Below, one piece after another: positions 36,009-44,457 of a stretch of 64,000 nt of DNA. This DNA comes from HTCC2207 sp002685195 (GTDB lineage Bacteria > Pseudomonadota > Gammaproteobacteria > Pseudomonadales > Porticoccaceae). The notes beneath the pieces are model-generated. The model saw only the letters and a list, made by a program, of their open reading frames with translations. It ran no database searches and was not told the origin of the DNA. Both the position numbers and the translations under genes were made by a program. Location of the stretch: assembly GCA_051201675.1 (NCBI GenBank), contig CP179212.1:1984001-2048000 (forward strand). Direction: 5' to 3'. Position 1 is the stretch's first letter. Each line of letters opens with the position of its first letter.

Positions 36009-36807
36009 CTATGGGTCAACCCGATAAGGTTTACTGTTAAAAACGCTAATTGCCTCTATATTCAAACCAAGCTCAGTACCTTTAAGACCATCGGCACTGA
36101 CTTTAATGGTCGCATCACCAACACTGGCTTTAGTTTGCACAATTAATAGAGCTCGACCATTACGGGTGGTAATTTCATTGGTCTTGTGGGGCTGAACGTT
36201 ATCTTTCGCGCCGTTATCTACCCCCCAATGACTGAAGCTTTGGATCGATATCAAAGATCAACTTTCGCTCCTGAGTCGTTACCGCAACACCGTTTTTATC
36301 AACTACCTGTGCGGTGATATGTGCGACATCGTAGCTATCGGCATCTAAGCGTTTTCGATCCACACTCAGAACAATAGCCGCAGGCTCCAGACTAGAATTA
36401 AGGCTTGTACCGACATCCACACCGGTCACCACCGATATCGCCTTCAGCTCACCCGGCTCGTAGGCCACCGCCCACTTTAAAATGTGATCATCGTTGTTGA
36501 CCAAACGCTTTACGCCCTGCGACTTGCCGTTGAGGAACAACTCCACCTCTGCCTGATTGGTATACACCTCAACCACAATGTCTTGACCGGGGCTATAGTT
36601 CCAATGCGTATTAACGTCGTGCCATCCCCAGCTCCTCCACTTCCACTGGCCCTCCGTTTCTTCGACTACTTGATTGTCTTCTACGCGGTAGATCGAACCA
36701 CCAAGATCGGCCGTAGTCATATAAATATGGGGTTCCTCGCTCCAGTCCAAAAAAACTGCGATTAACGAGCCAAGACGTTTTGGTAGGAATTTAAAGCATT
36801 CATGCAC
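36009..36807 (-). pseudogene. Truncated, frameshifted GH2 beta-galactosidase tail
   Basis: Two overlapping frames together encode the C-terminal part of a glycoside hydrolase family 2 protein. 36214-36807 carries the DUF4982-like piece (IVVEVYTNQAEVELFLNGKS) and a following Ig-like domain (AHITAQVVDKNG). 36009-36254 continues it (GVDNGAKDNVQPHKTNEIT). The break falls on a run of six C at 36221-36226; five bases there would restore the frame as LGVDNG. The whole N-terminal catalytic barrel is missing, so it is a relic even if the frameshift were a sequencing error. Confidence 0.8.
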
Positions 36808-36941
36808 ATCGCTATCCTCCTTTCACCGGCCTCCCTGGGCGCCGTAGGACACCTTTAGGGATCCAGCATCAGACTAATTTCTATAAGCGCGTGTTCCAAA
36901 CTGAACTAATACCGTTACAAGCTTGAATCATAGATACTTTG

Positions 36942-38417
36942 TCAACGCTGGGAGGTTTTTTCTAACTCCTTCAAAATCTGAAGGTGTTTGGCTCGAGTAA
37001 GCCGATACCGCGCATAAAATGGCAGCGCGCAAAAGCCTGCGATGCACATGATTGGTCCTGCGAATAAACCCAAACGCCAGATGACATCAGCGTCGACTTC
37101 ACCAGGCACCGCATCAAAGGGAAAAACAATATACACATCTAGAATTATGCCACCAAAAAAGTGACCCGCTGAGTTGGATGCTTTTGCGAAGAAAGCGCGC
37201 GCTGAATAGATCAAACCTTCCTGACGCAGACCGAAAAGCAACTCGTTTTCATCCGCTATGTCACCCAAAATCGACATCATCGCAACGGCTCCCGCGGCGG
37301 CGCACATGACCGAAACCATTCCATTAAACATTATTATTGGGAGCAAATATTCAGACCCATTGGCGGGCATCAAATCGAATAAGCGCAGAACTAAGGGTAT
37401 CGGACCAATTATCAATAAACCAAGAAGCCCACCGATCAGCACCGGCTTACGGTCAAATTTTCTCATCAACCTGGGAGACGCAGTCGCACCAATGATAATG
37501 GCGGGGACTCCCACCAGGCCGAACCATTTGATTTGCTCAGGTTTAAATTCCCAAAAATAGGTTGCGATAAAGACCGACAAGGTATCACTAAGCCCAACTG
37601 AAATCATGAGCAAGAAAAATCCAATCATCAAAAAGGTGTAGTTGGGATTGGCGAAAACGCCGACCATCTCTCGATAGAAACTCAAGAGCGATCTTCGCGC
37701 GTCACTCTTAGCTACCGAACTTAAATAGGGCACGCGATCCAGCGTACCAAGAGCACTAAGGTTTATCATCACTAAGATAATCCCGCAGGCGGTTAGAACC
37801 ACAGGTGGATACGCCGATGCATCTAGGTGTTTAGGTACGACGGACCCGTCTGCCAATAGGCTTTCGCCACTCAGAAAAAAGCCCCAGACTGAGAAAGAAA
37901 ATAGCGCGCCTGATACATATCCAATGATCGCGTTTGAACTGAACAGCCTTGAGCGCTCATTGGGGTCCTTGGCCAACTCAGCGCCTAATGCATGATGCGG
38001 GATGGTATACAGCGTGACAAACACGCGCCCGCAAATAGTCCAAACAGCTAACCAGGCAAACAGCCATATCTGATTGGGTTCACCTGCAACGCCCCCCGTT
38101 AGAAAATCCGGCGGACTGAAAATTGCGTACAGAGAGACAGCGAGGGGAATAGGCGCGGTAAAAAGAAAGGGATGGCGTCTGCCTAACCGCGAACGCCAGC
38201 GATCAGAAATCATCCCAACCATAGGGTCGGAGATAGCGTCGCCGATCGTGGCAAGCATGATCGCAGTGCCTATCAGCGAATTGGAAAGACCTATTGCCTG
38301 GTTGTAGTAAATGACGATAAAGGTGTTAAACATGCCTAGGAAAACAACCTCTCCCACCTCCCCGATTCCATAAGCTAGCGTAGTCCTGAATGGCAAAGGT
38401 GCTCGTGTAGTTTCCAT
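36942..38417 (-). CDS. MFS transporter, GPH (melibiose-type) family
   Basis: 491 residues, about 12 transmembrane helices. DAISDPMVGMISDRW and RHPFLFTAPIPLA are the same GPH signatures as in the transporter at 12239-13771, and similarity continues through NELLFGLRQEGLIYSARAFFAKAS. It should be a cation-coupled importer. It lies divergent from an amidohydrolase gene with a TetR gene beyond, so the same three gene families recur as in the 11.6-15.0 kb module. A palindrome at 38544-38559 in the shared upstream DNA may be an operator. Confidence 0.88.
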   Translation of the reverse strand: METTRAPLPFRTTLAYGIGEVGEVVFLGMFNTFIVIYYNQAIGLSNSLIGTAIMLATIGDAISDPMVGMISDRWRSRLGRRHPFLFTAPIPLAVSLYAIFSPPDFLTGGVAGEPNQIWLFAWLAVWTICGRVFVTLYTIPHHALGAELAKDPNERSRLFSSNAIIGYVSGALFSFSVWGFFLSGESLLADGSVVPKHLDASAYPPVVLTACGIILVMINLSALGTLDRVPYLSSVAKSDARRSLLSFYREMVGVFANPNYTFLMIGFFLLMISVGLSDTLSVFIATYFWEFKPEQIKWFGLVGVPAIIIGATASPRLMRKFDRKPVLIGGLLGLLIIGPIPLVLRLFDLMPANGSEYLLPIIMFNGMVSVMCAAAGAVAMMSILGDIADENELLFGLRQEGLIYSARAFFAKASNSAGHFFGGIILDVYIVFPFDAVPGEVDADVIWRLGLFAGPIMCIAGFCALPFYARYRLTRAKHLQILKELEKTSQR

Positions 38418-38983
38418 TTGGCCTCTCTGCTACTGGTTGCTAAATGGGTTAAAGCCAGTATTTTTCACTGCGCTTCGTCGGAAAGGTGAATTGCTATTTA
38501 CGTCACTATTAGTAACCACATCAAACATTAACAGCCCCTTATTACGCCATTTATGGCGTCAGTTATTCTTCTCTTCAATGAGAGTTTCCCCCTTAATGGA
38601 ACGATCGCGGCGCGCGCGAAGCCTCTATAAATGGCCGTACACTAATCTTCACTATTTTACTGAAGTTATAATAGAGAAGAAAAAATTGCAAGAGGTATTA
38701 GGCACTTCGTTCTTGAGGTGCCTCGCCATATTGCTGTGCAAATATGCCATCGCTTTTTTCAGTGCCTAAAACTCAGGAGCAGACTATCCCCAGTAAAAAT
38801 AGCGTACTAAATGCTAAAAAGTTCTCACTCAGTTCCTCTGTTGATCAAATAAAGTACTGATTATTTAAAGGAGCCCAAAAGAGATCGGTAGTGACAACGG
38901 CTGCAAAACATACACACTCACCCTTTACTTTTAGTTTAGTATTTATATAATAGTGGAAATTTAAAAGTCGAGGATTCACGAGA
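38418..38983. other. Divergent control region, MFS / amidohydrolase
   Basis: About 565 bp. An open frame at 38437-38769 has unnatural composition and no ribosome binding site and is not called. The region has the palindrome at 38544-38559, a weak hairpin at 38700-38723 and an AT-rich promoter-like block just before the amidohydrolase (TTTATATAATAGTGG). Confidence 0.5.
38544..38559. promoter_or_regulatory. Inverted repeat ACGCCAT-TT-ATGGCGT
   Basis: Perfect 7-bp arms with a 2-bp centre, 127 bases upstream of the MFS start in the MFS/amidohydrolase divergent region. Suits a dimeric repressor such as the nearby TetR (40217-40807). Confidence 0.4.
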
Positions 38984-40162
38984 ATGAGTACACAGCAATC
39001 ACACCGCGAAGGTAGAATTATCCATGACGCAGACAGTCACATCATCGAATATCCTGGGTGGCTGGAGAGTTATTCCAGCGAATACGTTAAAGCCAACCTT
39101 AAGCCCAGCCGATTAACGACAGACAATCCATTATTTAAGCGAATTATAGATCAGGCCGATAAGCGTCTGGCAGGCAATGATCCGGAGCTGACAGAAACGT
39201 TGAAATCGAACATCTTCGGCGCGCGGGAAAAGCTCAATATGTGGGCAGCCTTCGGTGCGACCAAAAAGGCAGAAAGAAGTGAATCGCTGGATATAATGGG
39301 TGTTAGCTCGCAGCTGATCTTTCCCAGCATCGCGATGGCGCGTTTTTCGCGCACCCCTGATATGGACTTGATGTACGGCGGCGCGGACGCCTTGAATCGT
39401 GGCATGGCAGACTTTTGTGCTGACGATCCTCGCATGCTGGCAGTGGGCCATGTACCCCTTAACGATCCATTGCGCGCACAGGATTGTCTTAAAAAAGCGC
39501 TGAAGCTTGGTATTCGCTCAATCTGGGTCATTGCAGATTCAGTCGAAGGCCGCGCCCCTTCTCATCTGGACTACGACCCTCTCTGGGCGATGATGGAAGA
39601 AGCCGGAGTGGCTGTCACACTGCACATCGGTAGTGGGGTAAATATGCCTCCGGAGTATATGAACACCGGTGAAGAGCGGGAGCTGAAAGGGAACCCATTC
39701 AATATAGAAAGCACCAAAGCCCATGACATACCTGTATTGCACCACGCCATAGAGCGCTGGCTAACCTGCATGATCTACCATGGTGTTCTGGAGCGCTTTC
39801 CGCGCCTCAAAGTCGGCATTATCGAATTGGGCGCCAATTGGCTTCCCACCACACTCGCCAATTTAGACATTGGCCGTTTTCATTTGGGGAAGTTTGACAC
39901 GAGCTTAGACAAGCTTTCTCTAAAACCATCAGAGTATATTCACAGACAGGTTCGCGTCGCGCCCCTGCACATGGAAGATGCCGGATGGATTTTACGTAAT
40001 GTTGGCAAAGACATTCTAATGTTCAACACAGACTATCCTCACCCCGAGGGTGGCAGCGACCCCTTCGGTGACTTTGAACGTAGCCTCAACGCCGTAGACG
40101 CTACCCCCGAGGAATTGGACAACTTCTACAGTAAGAACTTCGAATTTTATATGGGCCTGTAG
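38984..40162 (+). CDS. Amidohydrolase_2 family metal-dependent hydrolase/decarboxylase
   Basis: 392 residues. Metal and catalytic blocks are IIHDADSHIIEYPGW, VTLHIGSG and MFNTDYPHPEGG. It aligns end to end with the protein at 2669-3856 (shared AGNDPE/A.TE.LKS.IFG, LHHAIERWL.CMIY.GVLERFP, KLSLKPSEY), so the two are recent paralogs or one arrived by transfer. It is cytosolic and probably handles the same class of carboxylated or cyclic substrate as its sister. It is convergent with TetR at 40217, with a G+C-rich hairpin between. Confidence 0.88.
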   Translation: MSTQQSHREGRIIHDADSHIIEYPGWLESYSSEYVKANLKPSRLTTDNPLFKRIIDQADKRLAGNDPELTETLKSNIFGAREKLNMWAAFGATKKAERSESLDIMGVSSQLIFPSIAMARFSRTPDMDLMYGGADALNRGMADFCADDPRMLAVGHVPLNDPLRAQDCLKKALKLGIRSIWVIADSVEGRAPSHLDYDPLWAMMEEAGVAVTLHIGSGVNMPPEYMNTGEERELKGNPFNIESTKAHDIPVLHHAIERWLTCMIYHGVLERFPRLKVGIIELGANWLPTTLANLDIGRFHLGKFDTSLDKLSLKPSEYIHRQVRVAPLHMEDAGWILRNVGKDILMFNTDYPHPEGGSDPFGDFERSLNAVDATPEELDNFYSKNFEFYMGL

Positions 40163-40174
40163 TACTTCCCTAAT

Positions 40175-40207
40175 CGCGCGCGGCCAGCAGAGACTGGTCG
40201 CCGCGCG
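40175..40207. terminator. G+C-rich hairpin between convergent genes (possible terminator)
   Basis: CGCGCGCGGCCAG and CTGGTCGCCGCGCG form a strong stem with a small bulge. It lies between the convergent amidohydrolase and TetR genes. There is no T-run, so intrinsic termination is uncertain. Confidence 0.45.
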
Positions 40208-40216
40208 AATTCACTG

Positions 40217-40807
40217 TCAGGTCTTAAAGGCCTCTACACCGTTCAGAATAAAACTGACTGTATCCTCCACCATTTTTTTCCGGCTACCACCATATCTGGC
40301 ATAGTGCCTAGCAGCTTCGATAGAAGCACCGGATGCTAGGGCGATGACATGACCAGCTTGGGAGGGTGTAAGGTGGTACATCTCTTTCACAGTAGCCACC
40401 AGAAACTGCCCAGTTTTGCGTAAATCATCTTTCTGTCTCTCTTTGTTTACTTCTTGTAGTTCCGGCGCGCCTAAAATATGAGCAATTCCGCCCAGAGTAA
40501 ACTGTTTGAAATTGAGGTTAACGAAAACTCTTACCACATCCTCAAAATTTTCTGCTACAGATAACTCCTCTCTGACACTAAGGGCATAACTCTCATACTC
40601 TCTCGCCCAAAGATCCTGTAAAAGCTCCAGCCGAGTATCAAAGTACTTGTATATCAATGGATTGCTAACACCAGCTTCGAAAGCTAGGGTGTCCATAGTG
40701 AAACCAGAAAAGCCCTTCTTCAAAAGCAGTTCTCTGGCAGTATCCAGCAGTTGATTTCGACGGCCTTCAGGAGAAAGGCGAGTGCGCTTACTGCCACTCA
40801 TAATCAT
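40217..40807 (-). CDS. TetR family regulator
   Basis: 196 residues with an N-terminal helix-turn-helix (FTMDTLAFEAGVSNPLIYKYFDT). Closely related to the TetR at 11565-12167, so the two may sense similar ligands and bind similar sites. AAGGAAAC precedes the ATG at 40807. It lies eight bases behind the small ORF at 40816-40914 and may be read through from the guaA side. It probably regulates the neighbouring amidohydrolase/MFS pair. Confidence 0.88.
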   Translation of the reverse strand: MIMSGSKRTRLSPEGRRNQLLDTARELLLKKGFSGFTMDTLAFEAGVSNPLIYKYFDTRLELLQDLWAREYESYALSVREELSVAENFEDVVRVFVNLNFKQFTLGGIAHILGAPELQEVNKERQKDDLRKTGQFLVATVKEMYHLTPSQAGHVIALASGASIEAARHYARYGGSRKKMVEDTVSFILNGVEAFKT

Positions 40808-40815
40808 GTTTCCTT

Positions 40816-40914
40816 TTAATTTAATAAGCTTTGGTTATTAGCAACGAATGCTATAAAAGAATATCCTATTGCGCCTAATGTTAGAAAAATTAAATACTTT
40901 TTTTGTCGTTTCAT
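40816..40914 (-). CDS. Possible 32-residue membrane peptide behind a guaA-tail copy
   Basis: ATG at 40914 opens 32 codons (KRQKKYLIFLTLGAIGYSFI, then AFVANNQSLLN): a basic N-terminus and one hydrophobic helix, the form of a small membrane protein. GTGGGA in the upstream guaA-tail repeat is spaced as a ribosome binding site. A second copy follows the real guaA at 46839-46901, shortened by a one-base deletion. Duplication plus an intact frame here make it plausible, but there is no family match I know. Confidence 0.45.
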   Translation of the reverse strand: MKRQKKYLIFLTLGAIGYSFIAFVANNQSLLN

Positions 40915-40933
40915 TTTATTCCCACTCAATAGT
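40816..40933 (-). repeat. 118-bp direct repeat, distal copy
   Basis: Matches 46804-46920 with about 110 of 118 positions identical, including one single-base gap. It contains the guaA 3'-end copy and the small membrane ORF. With the other copy it brackets the 5.9-kb array of accessory genes. Confidence 0.9.
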
Positions 40934-40996
40934 AGACGCTTCTGAAACCCTTGTAAAAAGACGGTTACAGCCAGATAGAAAGTAGTTTGTCACGAC
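40916..40996 (-). repeat. 81-bp site, copy 4 (guaA-tail core + arm)
   Basis: Runs on the minus strand from GTCGTGACAAACTAC to ATTGAGTGGGAATAA. The last 18 bases are identical to the guaA 3' end. It follows the S41-like gene. Confidence 0.8.
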
Positions 40997-41047
40997 TGTT
41001 TTATTATTTTGTCTACCATAACCCTAATTGCTCCAGTTCCACTGGTT

Positions 41048-42478
41048 TTAGTTGCTTGATTCAATAGATATTATAGAGGAAAGAGATGCATCAATTCCTG
41101 CCTTGTAATCAGCAAAGGTAAAAGGCACCGGTATGTCAGGTTCAAGGGATCCTACAGCAGTAGGATATTTAAAATCTGTCCAATAGCATTGGATCCAATC
41201 TTCACAACCATATAGTTGATCATGTAATCCCCTTGCAGCTGTCATTCCAATACCTGAATTAGGCAGAATGAAAGCATTGGTCTCCCCCCAACTCAAAGGA
41301 CTATCTCCAATTCTACGACCCACAATAATTAGTTCATTGTGCAGAGCTTCTTTAAGGAACCCTAATGAGCTAATACCTGCCGAGAAAGTCTCATGGCCAG
41401 TTATAGCATAAATCCTTGAGCCCTCTGGCATTAGTTCAGGTATCTCAAACATTAGATCAGCTGTTTTTGTGTAGTCGCCCCCACCATTAAAACGTTGATC
41501 AAAAATTAATACTTCTGGTTTGAATGAAGAAATTTCTTGTCTGATCTTTTTATTAAATTCTGAAATACTCATTTGCTGGCCATCGTTATTTTGGCGGTAT
41601 TGAATATAAAGCATTCCAAGATCACTGAGTCGACTTAATTGAAACTCATCATTCGTTTTTAAATAAAGTGGATCATAGTTTCTATCATTAGAAAAACCGA
41701 TAAATTGCTTGTTATGATCATGATCGAATTGAGGCATTAACCACACCCAAGGAGATTGTATGTGCCTATCCTTTTGAGCAGGCATTGCTTTAATTTGAAA
41801 CGTTTCAACACTGCCTTCATTATTAATGGTCGTCACATCCAAGTTAAGCTTATTATCTATAAATCCCAGCTCAAAAAGGAATGCTGTGTTTTGAATTAAG
41901 AATGGTAAGGCGTATGCAACAAAACCACTATCCTCGCCACCATAATATCCTCTGAAAGCATCTTTAATTACCTCAATATCGGTATTACCAATATGGGTAA
42001 CTCTAGCCCCAAGCAAGCTTGCATATTCATTAGTTGTTGCAACTATATGATATCCGTCATCAAACCAATATCCCTGATAAGGCATAGATGGGTAGCGCTT
42101 GGCCCTTGAACCATTCCAAACATTGGAATGACCGTTTTCTCCTAATGCAACTATTTCGCTTATTGCCAGCTCAAATCCCGCTTGAGAAAGTTTGTCTACA
42201 TCCTTCTTCAGTTCATTAATTTTACTTAAAGCTAAACCTCTTGCTCTAAAATGAAAGCTTCGATCATAACCTCTTACATAATTTTCAAAATACTCTAAAT
42301 CCTGCAAACGGGCTTCTGCCTCATCATTTGGAATAGGAAAATTCGCAGTAGGTGCATCAGGATAAAACAGCAAGTTTCTTGTTAACTCGGGAATTCCAAT
42401 GAAACCAATCAACAAAAATATCGCTAAAGTAAAAATTAAAGCAACATTCTTTTTACTTATTTTTGAATTCTTATTCAA
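41048..42478 (-). CDS. S41-family peptidase-like protein, membrane-anchored
   Basis: 476 residues with an N-terminal transmembrane segment (VALIFTLAIFLLIGFIG). The C-terminal half carries the S41/tail-specific protease signs: LIFDQRFNGGGDYTKT and the nucleophile region HETFSAGISSLGF. A PDZ domain is not obvious. It may be a periplasmic protease, or an inactive homolog. It is strongly AT-rich in codon use compared with guaA. The start is TTG at 42478, placed five bases after GGGA of the guaA-tail copy, which probably serves as its ribosome binding site. It forms the last unit of the array. Confidence 0.75.
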   Translation of the reverse strand: MNKNSKISKKNVALIFTLAIFLLIGFIGIPELTRNLLFYPDAPTANFPIPNDEAEARLQDLEYFENYVRGYDRSFHFRARGLALSKINELKKDVDKLSQAGFELAISEIVALGENGHSNVWNGSRAKRYPSMPYQGYWFDDGYHIVATTNEYASLLGARVTHIGNTDIEVIKDAFRGYYGGEDSGFVAYALPFLIQNTAFLFELGFIDNKLNLDVTTINNEGSVETFQIKAMPAQKDRHIQSPWVWLMPQFDHDHNKQFIGFSNDRNYDPLYLKTNDEFQLSRLSDLGMLYIQYRQNNDGQQMSISEFNKKIRQEISSFKPEVLIFDQRFNGGGDYTKTADLMFEIPELMPEGSRIYAITGHETFSAGISSLGFLKEALHNELIIVGRRIGDSPLSWGETNAFILPNSGIGMTAARGLHDQLYGCEDWIQCYWTDFKYPTAVGSLEPDIPVPFTFADYKAGIDASLSSIISIESSN

Positions 42479-42479
42479 T

Positions 42480-42560
42480 TTATTCCCACTCCATAGCTTG
42501 AAAAACTGTAACCCCTTTAAACAAGGGGTTACAGAGAGATAAAAAGTAGTTTGTCACGAC
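42480..42560 (-). repeat. 81-bp site, copy 3 (guaA-tail core + arm)
   Basis: Runs from GTCGTGACAAACTAC to GAGTGGGAATAA and has the same length as copies 1 and 4. Its core has two changes. The internal arms GTAACCCCTT and AAGGGGTTAC form a perfect hairpin. Its left end overlaps the stop of the 183-residue protein gene. Confidence 0.8.
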
Positions 42561-43105
42561 TGTTTTGTTGTTTTTGCGAATAGCTTCTTCCAGATAAATC
42601 TAACGGTAAAATAAATAATGGCGGAAGCTATCGCAATGAGTGTAGTAAAGATTAAGGGTAATACGGCACCAAAGCCAAAACTCATCGCGAGTATAAATCC
42701 TAGAAGGTATTCTTCACGAAATACAGGAACGAAAATAGCAATAGCCAAAATACCAGGAAATAGGATAGAAGCTATTTCTTGATAGCCTTGAAGGAAGGCA
42801 ACTGTTAATAAAACACCATAAATAAATGCAGAAATGAATCCAACAACCATCTTCGCTTTTTCTTTTTCTGCACTGTTGTTAGCATTTAACAGTTTGGTGT
42901 TCATTCTGCCCACTAGCATCCAAGTCAATAATGGTAAAACTAAGGCTCCCCACCAGTTTGAAAGTTCGGGTAAGTCTGCTCTTTGAAATAAGTAATGGCT
43001 AGGTACGCCTTCATGGGTATATTGCCATGCTAATAAGCTTAAAATCATCAATGTGATCAGTGACGTGAGTATATATTGTGAACGTTTAAGTTGCGTTTGG
43101 GTCAT
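42554..43105 (-). CDS. Small membrane protein of unknown function
   Basis: 183 residues with about five hydrophobic helices (for example ILTSLITLMILSLLAW and LLLTVAFLQG-like stretches) and a basic C-terminus. No family recognised. It is very AT-rich. Its start overlaps the end of a six-codon frame (ATG at 43122, preceded by AAGGAG) in an ATGA, so translation may be coupled to that mini-ORF. It is the sole gene of its unit between two guaA-tail copies. Confidence 0.7.
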   Translation of the reverse strand: MTQTQLKRSQYILTSLITLMILSLLAWQYTHEGVPSHYLFQRADLPELSNWWGALVLPLLTWMLVGRMNTKLLNANNSAEKEKAKMVVGFISAFIYGVLLTVAFLQGYQEIASILFPGILAIAIFVPVFREEYLLGFILAMSFGFGAVLPLIFTTLIAIASAIIYFTVRFIWKKLFAKTTKQS

Positions 43106-43147
43106 GCTGAAAATCCATCCATTACTTTCTCCTTTTAATTCTCTACT

Positions 43148-43228
43148 CTATTCCCACTCAATAGTAGACACTTCTGAAACCCTTATAAACAGAGGGATAC
43201 AAGCGCGTAAATAAAAGCGTGTAACTTT
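43148..43228 (-). repeat. 80-81 bp site, copy 2 (guaA-tail core + arm)
   Basis: The core is 17/17 identical to the guaA end from 43149. The inner segment (GGGTTTCAGAAGTGTCTACT) is nearly the same as in copy 4. The left arm (GTTACACGC) is more diverged than in other copies. Confidence 0.75.
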
Positions 43229-43241
43229 TTTGTAGCTTTCA

Positions 43242-43961
43242 CTATGCATCTGTGGAATGACTATCTCCATCAATTGGAATATTTATCCCCATAGTTAATA
43301 ACCAAATGCCTACTAATAGCTCAAAAAGAGCTCCAGGAAACATTACAAACATAACCTCACGTGGTAAATCAGGTATAAGTATCTTTGCTAAGGGATACAG
43401 AATCAAACTCAAGTAAGTAACGATTCCCCACACTGATAGTACTCTTGGTATATAACGAGTTTTAAAAAACAAATAAAACGTAATTACGCCTGCAAACCCC
43501 ATAGCTATCCAGCTATATTCATATGCAGAAATCCATAAGGCTTGGGATAAGGTTGCAAATGTATGTAATTGCTCTAAATCAAACTTTTCTAAGAAATATG
43601 TCCCACTCGCTAATGCCAGCATTGCCATACTGACAACAACAGCCATCCCGCCAAGAATTATCTCCCATAACCTAAGGCACAAAGCTGTAAGAGCTAACTG
43701 CTTATTTACTGATTTTAGAACAACATAAAATGACACCGAAGCCATAAGAACACCAAGAAACATTATTATCTCTGCCGCAATTCCTAAACGAAAATGCATT
43801 TCGTTTTCAAATATGCCGTTTGCTTGAATAACATTTACATCAGATAACTTAGTATTCAGTAAGAAATTTTTAATCAGTCCTGCAACTGTGAAAACAATAT
43901 ACGAAAAGCCTGCTATTCTGGCGTATAAATATTGAAGATTTCTTTCCGTTTGATTGCTCAT
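43242..43961 (-). CDS. DUF4386 family membrane protein
   Basis: About 239 residues, six or more transmembrane helices. ARIAGFSYIVFTVAG at the N-terminus and the MHFRLGIAAEIIMFLG segment are typical of DUF4386 proteins, whose function is unknown. ATG at 43961 is preferred; an in-frame GTG at 43979 falls inside the guaA-tail copy itself. It is AT-rich and forms a single-gene unit between two repeat copies. DUF4386 genes are common in accessory DNA and often lie near small regulators, as here. Confidence 0.8.
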   Translation of the reverse strand: MSNQTERNLQYLYARIAGFSYIVFTVAGLIKNFLLNTKLSDVNVIQANGIFENEMHFRLGIAAEIIMFLGVLMASVSFYVVLKSVNKQLALTALCLRLWEIILGGMAVVVSMAMLALASGTYFLEKFDLEQLHTFATLSQALWISAYEYSWIAMGFAGVITFYLFFKTRYIPRVLSVWGIVTYLSLILYPLAKILIPDLPREVMFVMFPGALFELLVGIWLLTMGINIPIDGDSHSTDA

Positions 43962-43969
43962 TATTAATT

Positions 43970-44050
43970 TTATTCCCACTCAACAGTAGTGTTATAAAAA
44001 ACTTTGTAAGAACAATGGTTTACAAGGGGCATTTTGTAGTTTGTAACTAC
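43970..44050 (-). repeat. 81-bp site, copy 1 (guaA-tail core + arm)
   Basis: Runs from GTAGTTACAAACTAC, a palindrome, to TGTTGAGTGGGAATAA, exactly 81 bases, ungapped against copies 3 and 4. The core has one change. A degenerate relative without core may lie at 44093-44150. Confidence 0.8.
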
Positions 44051-44172
44051 TTTGTAACTCTTGCTTATTTTTCTTACTTTCATAACTTCTCAAAACCCTT
44101 GTAATATCAACACTTTAGCAGATGCTAAGTTACAAACATTGTAACCTTAATGAGGTTCTATTCATTTTATAT

Positions 44173-44457
44173 TTATCCAATAATTCTTTTTAGCGCCGTT
44201 AAATGAAGCTTGAAAGATTTTCTTCCCTTAGTCGTCAACGACACCCAAGTTCGTTGGCGAGTAAATTCTATCTTTTTTGATAGTTGAACATAATTTGCAT
44301 CTTCCAGCACCTTTAGATGTTTTGAAAGCACTGAATCACTTACATCAAGTTGTTCTCTAATAATCTGAAATTCCAACTCTTTTGTAGAGTCTAATAAAGC
44401 ACATATTTGTAGGCGATTTGGTGCATGTATGACAGTATCGAATGTTGCCTTATTCAT
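44173..44457 (-). CDS. Winged-helix regulator (HTH_34/MarR-like, single domain)
   Basis: 94 residues. LQICALLDSTKELEFQIIRE, then QLDVSDSVLSKHLKVLEDAN as the helix-turn-helix and a WVSLTTKGR wing match the short PF13601-type regulators. They often repress an adjacent membrane-protein gene. Here the start overlaps the stop of the upstream membrane protein (TAATG), so the two are coupled. Two palindromes ahead of that operon (44983-45026) are its likely operators, implying autorepression. Confidence 0.85.
   Translation of the reverse strand: MNKATFDTVIHAPNRLQICALLDSTKELEFQIIREQLDVSDSVLSKHLKVLEDANYVQLSKKIEFTRQRTWVSLTTKGRKSFKLHLTALKRIIG

Noticed and set aside
38437..38769. 110-codon plus-strand open frame
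   Set aside because: Composition looks non-natural, no ribosome binding site, lies across the MFS control region.
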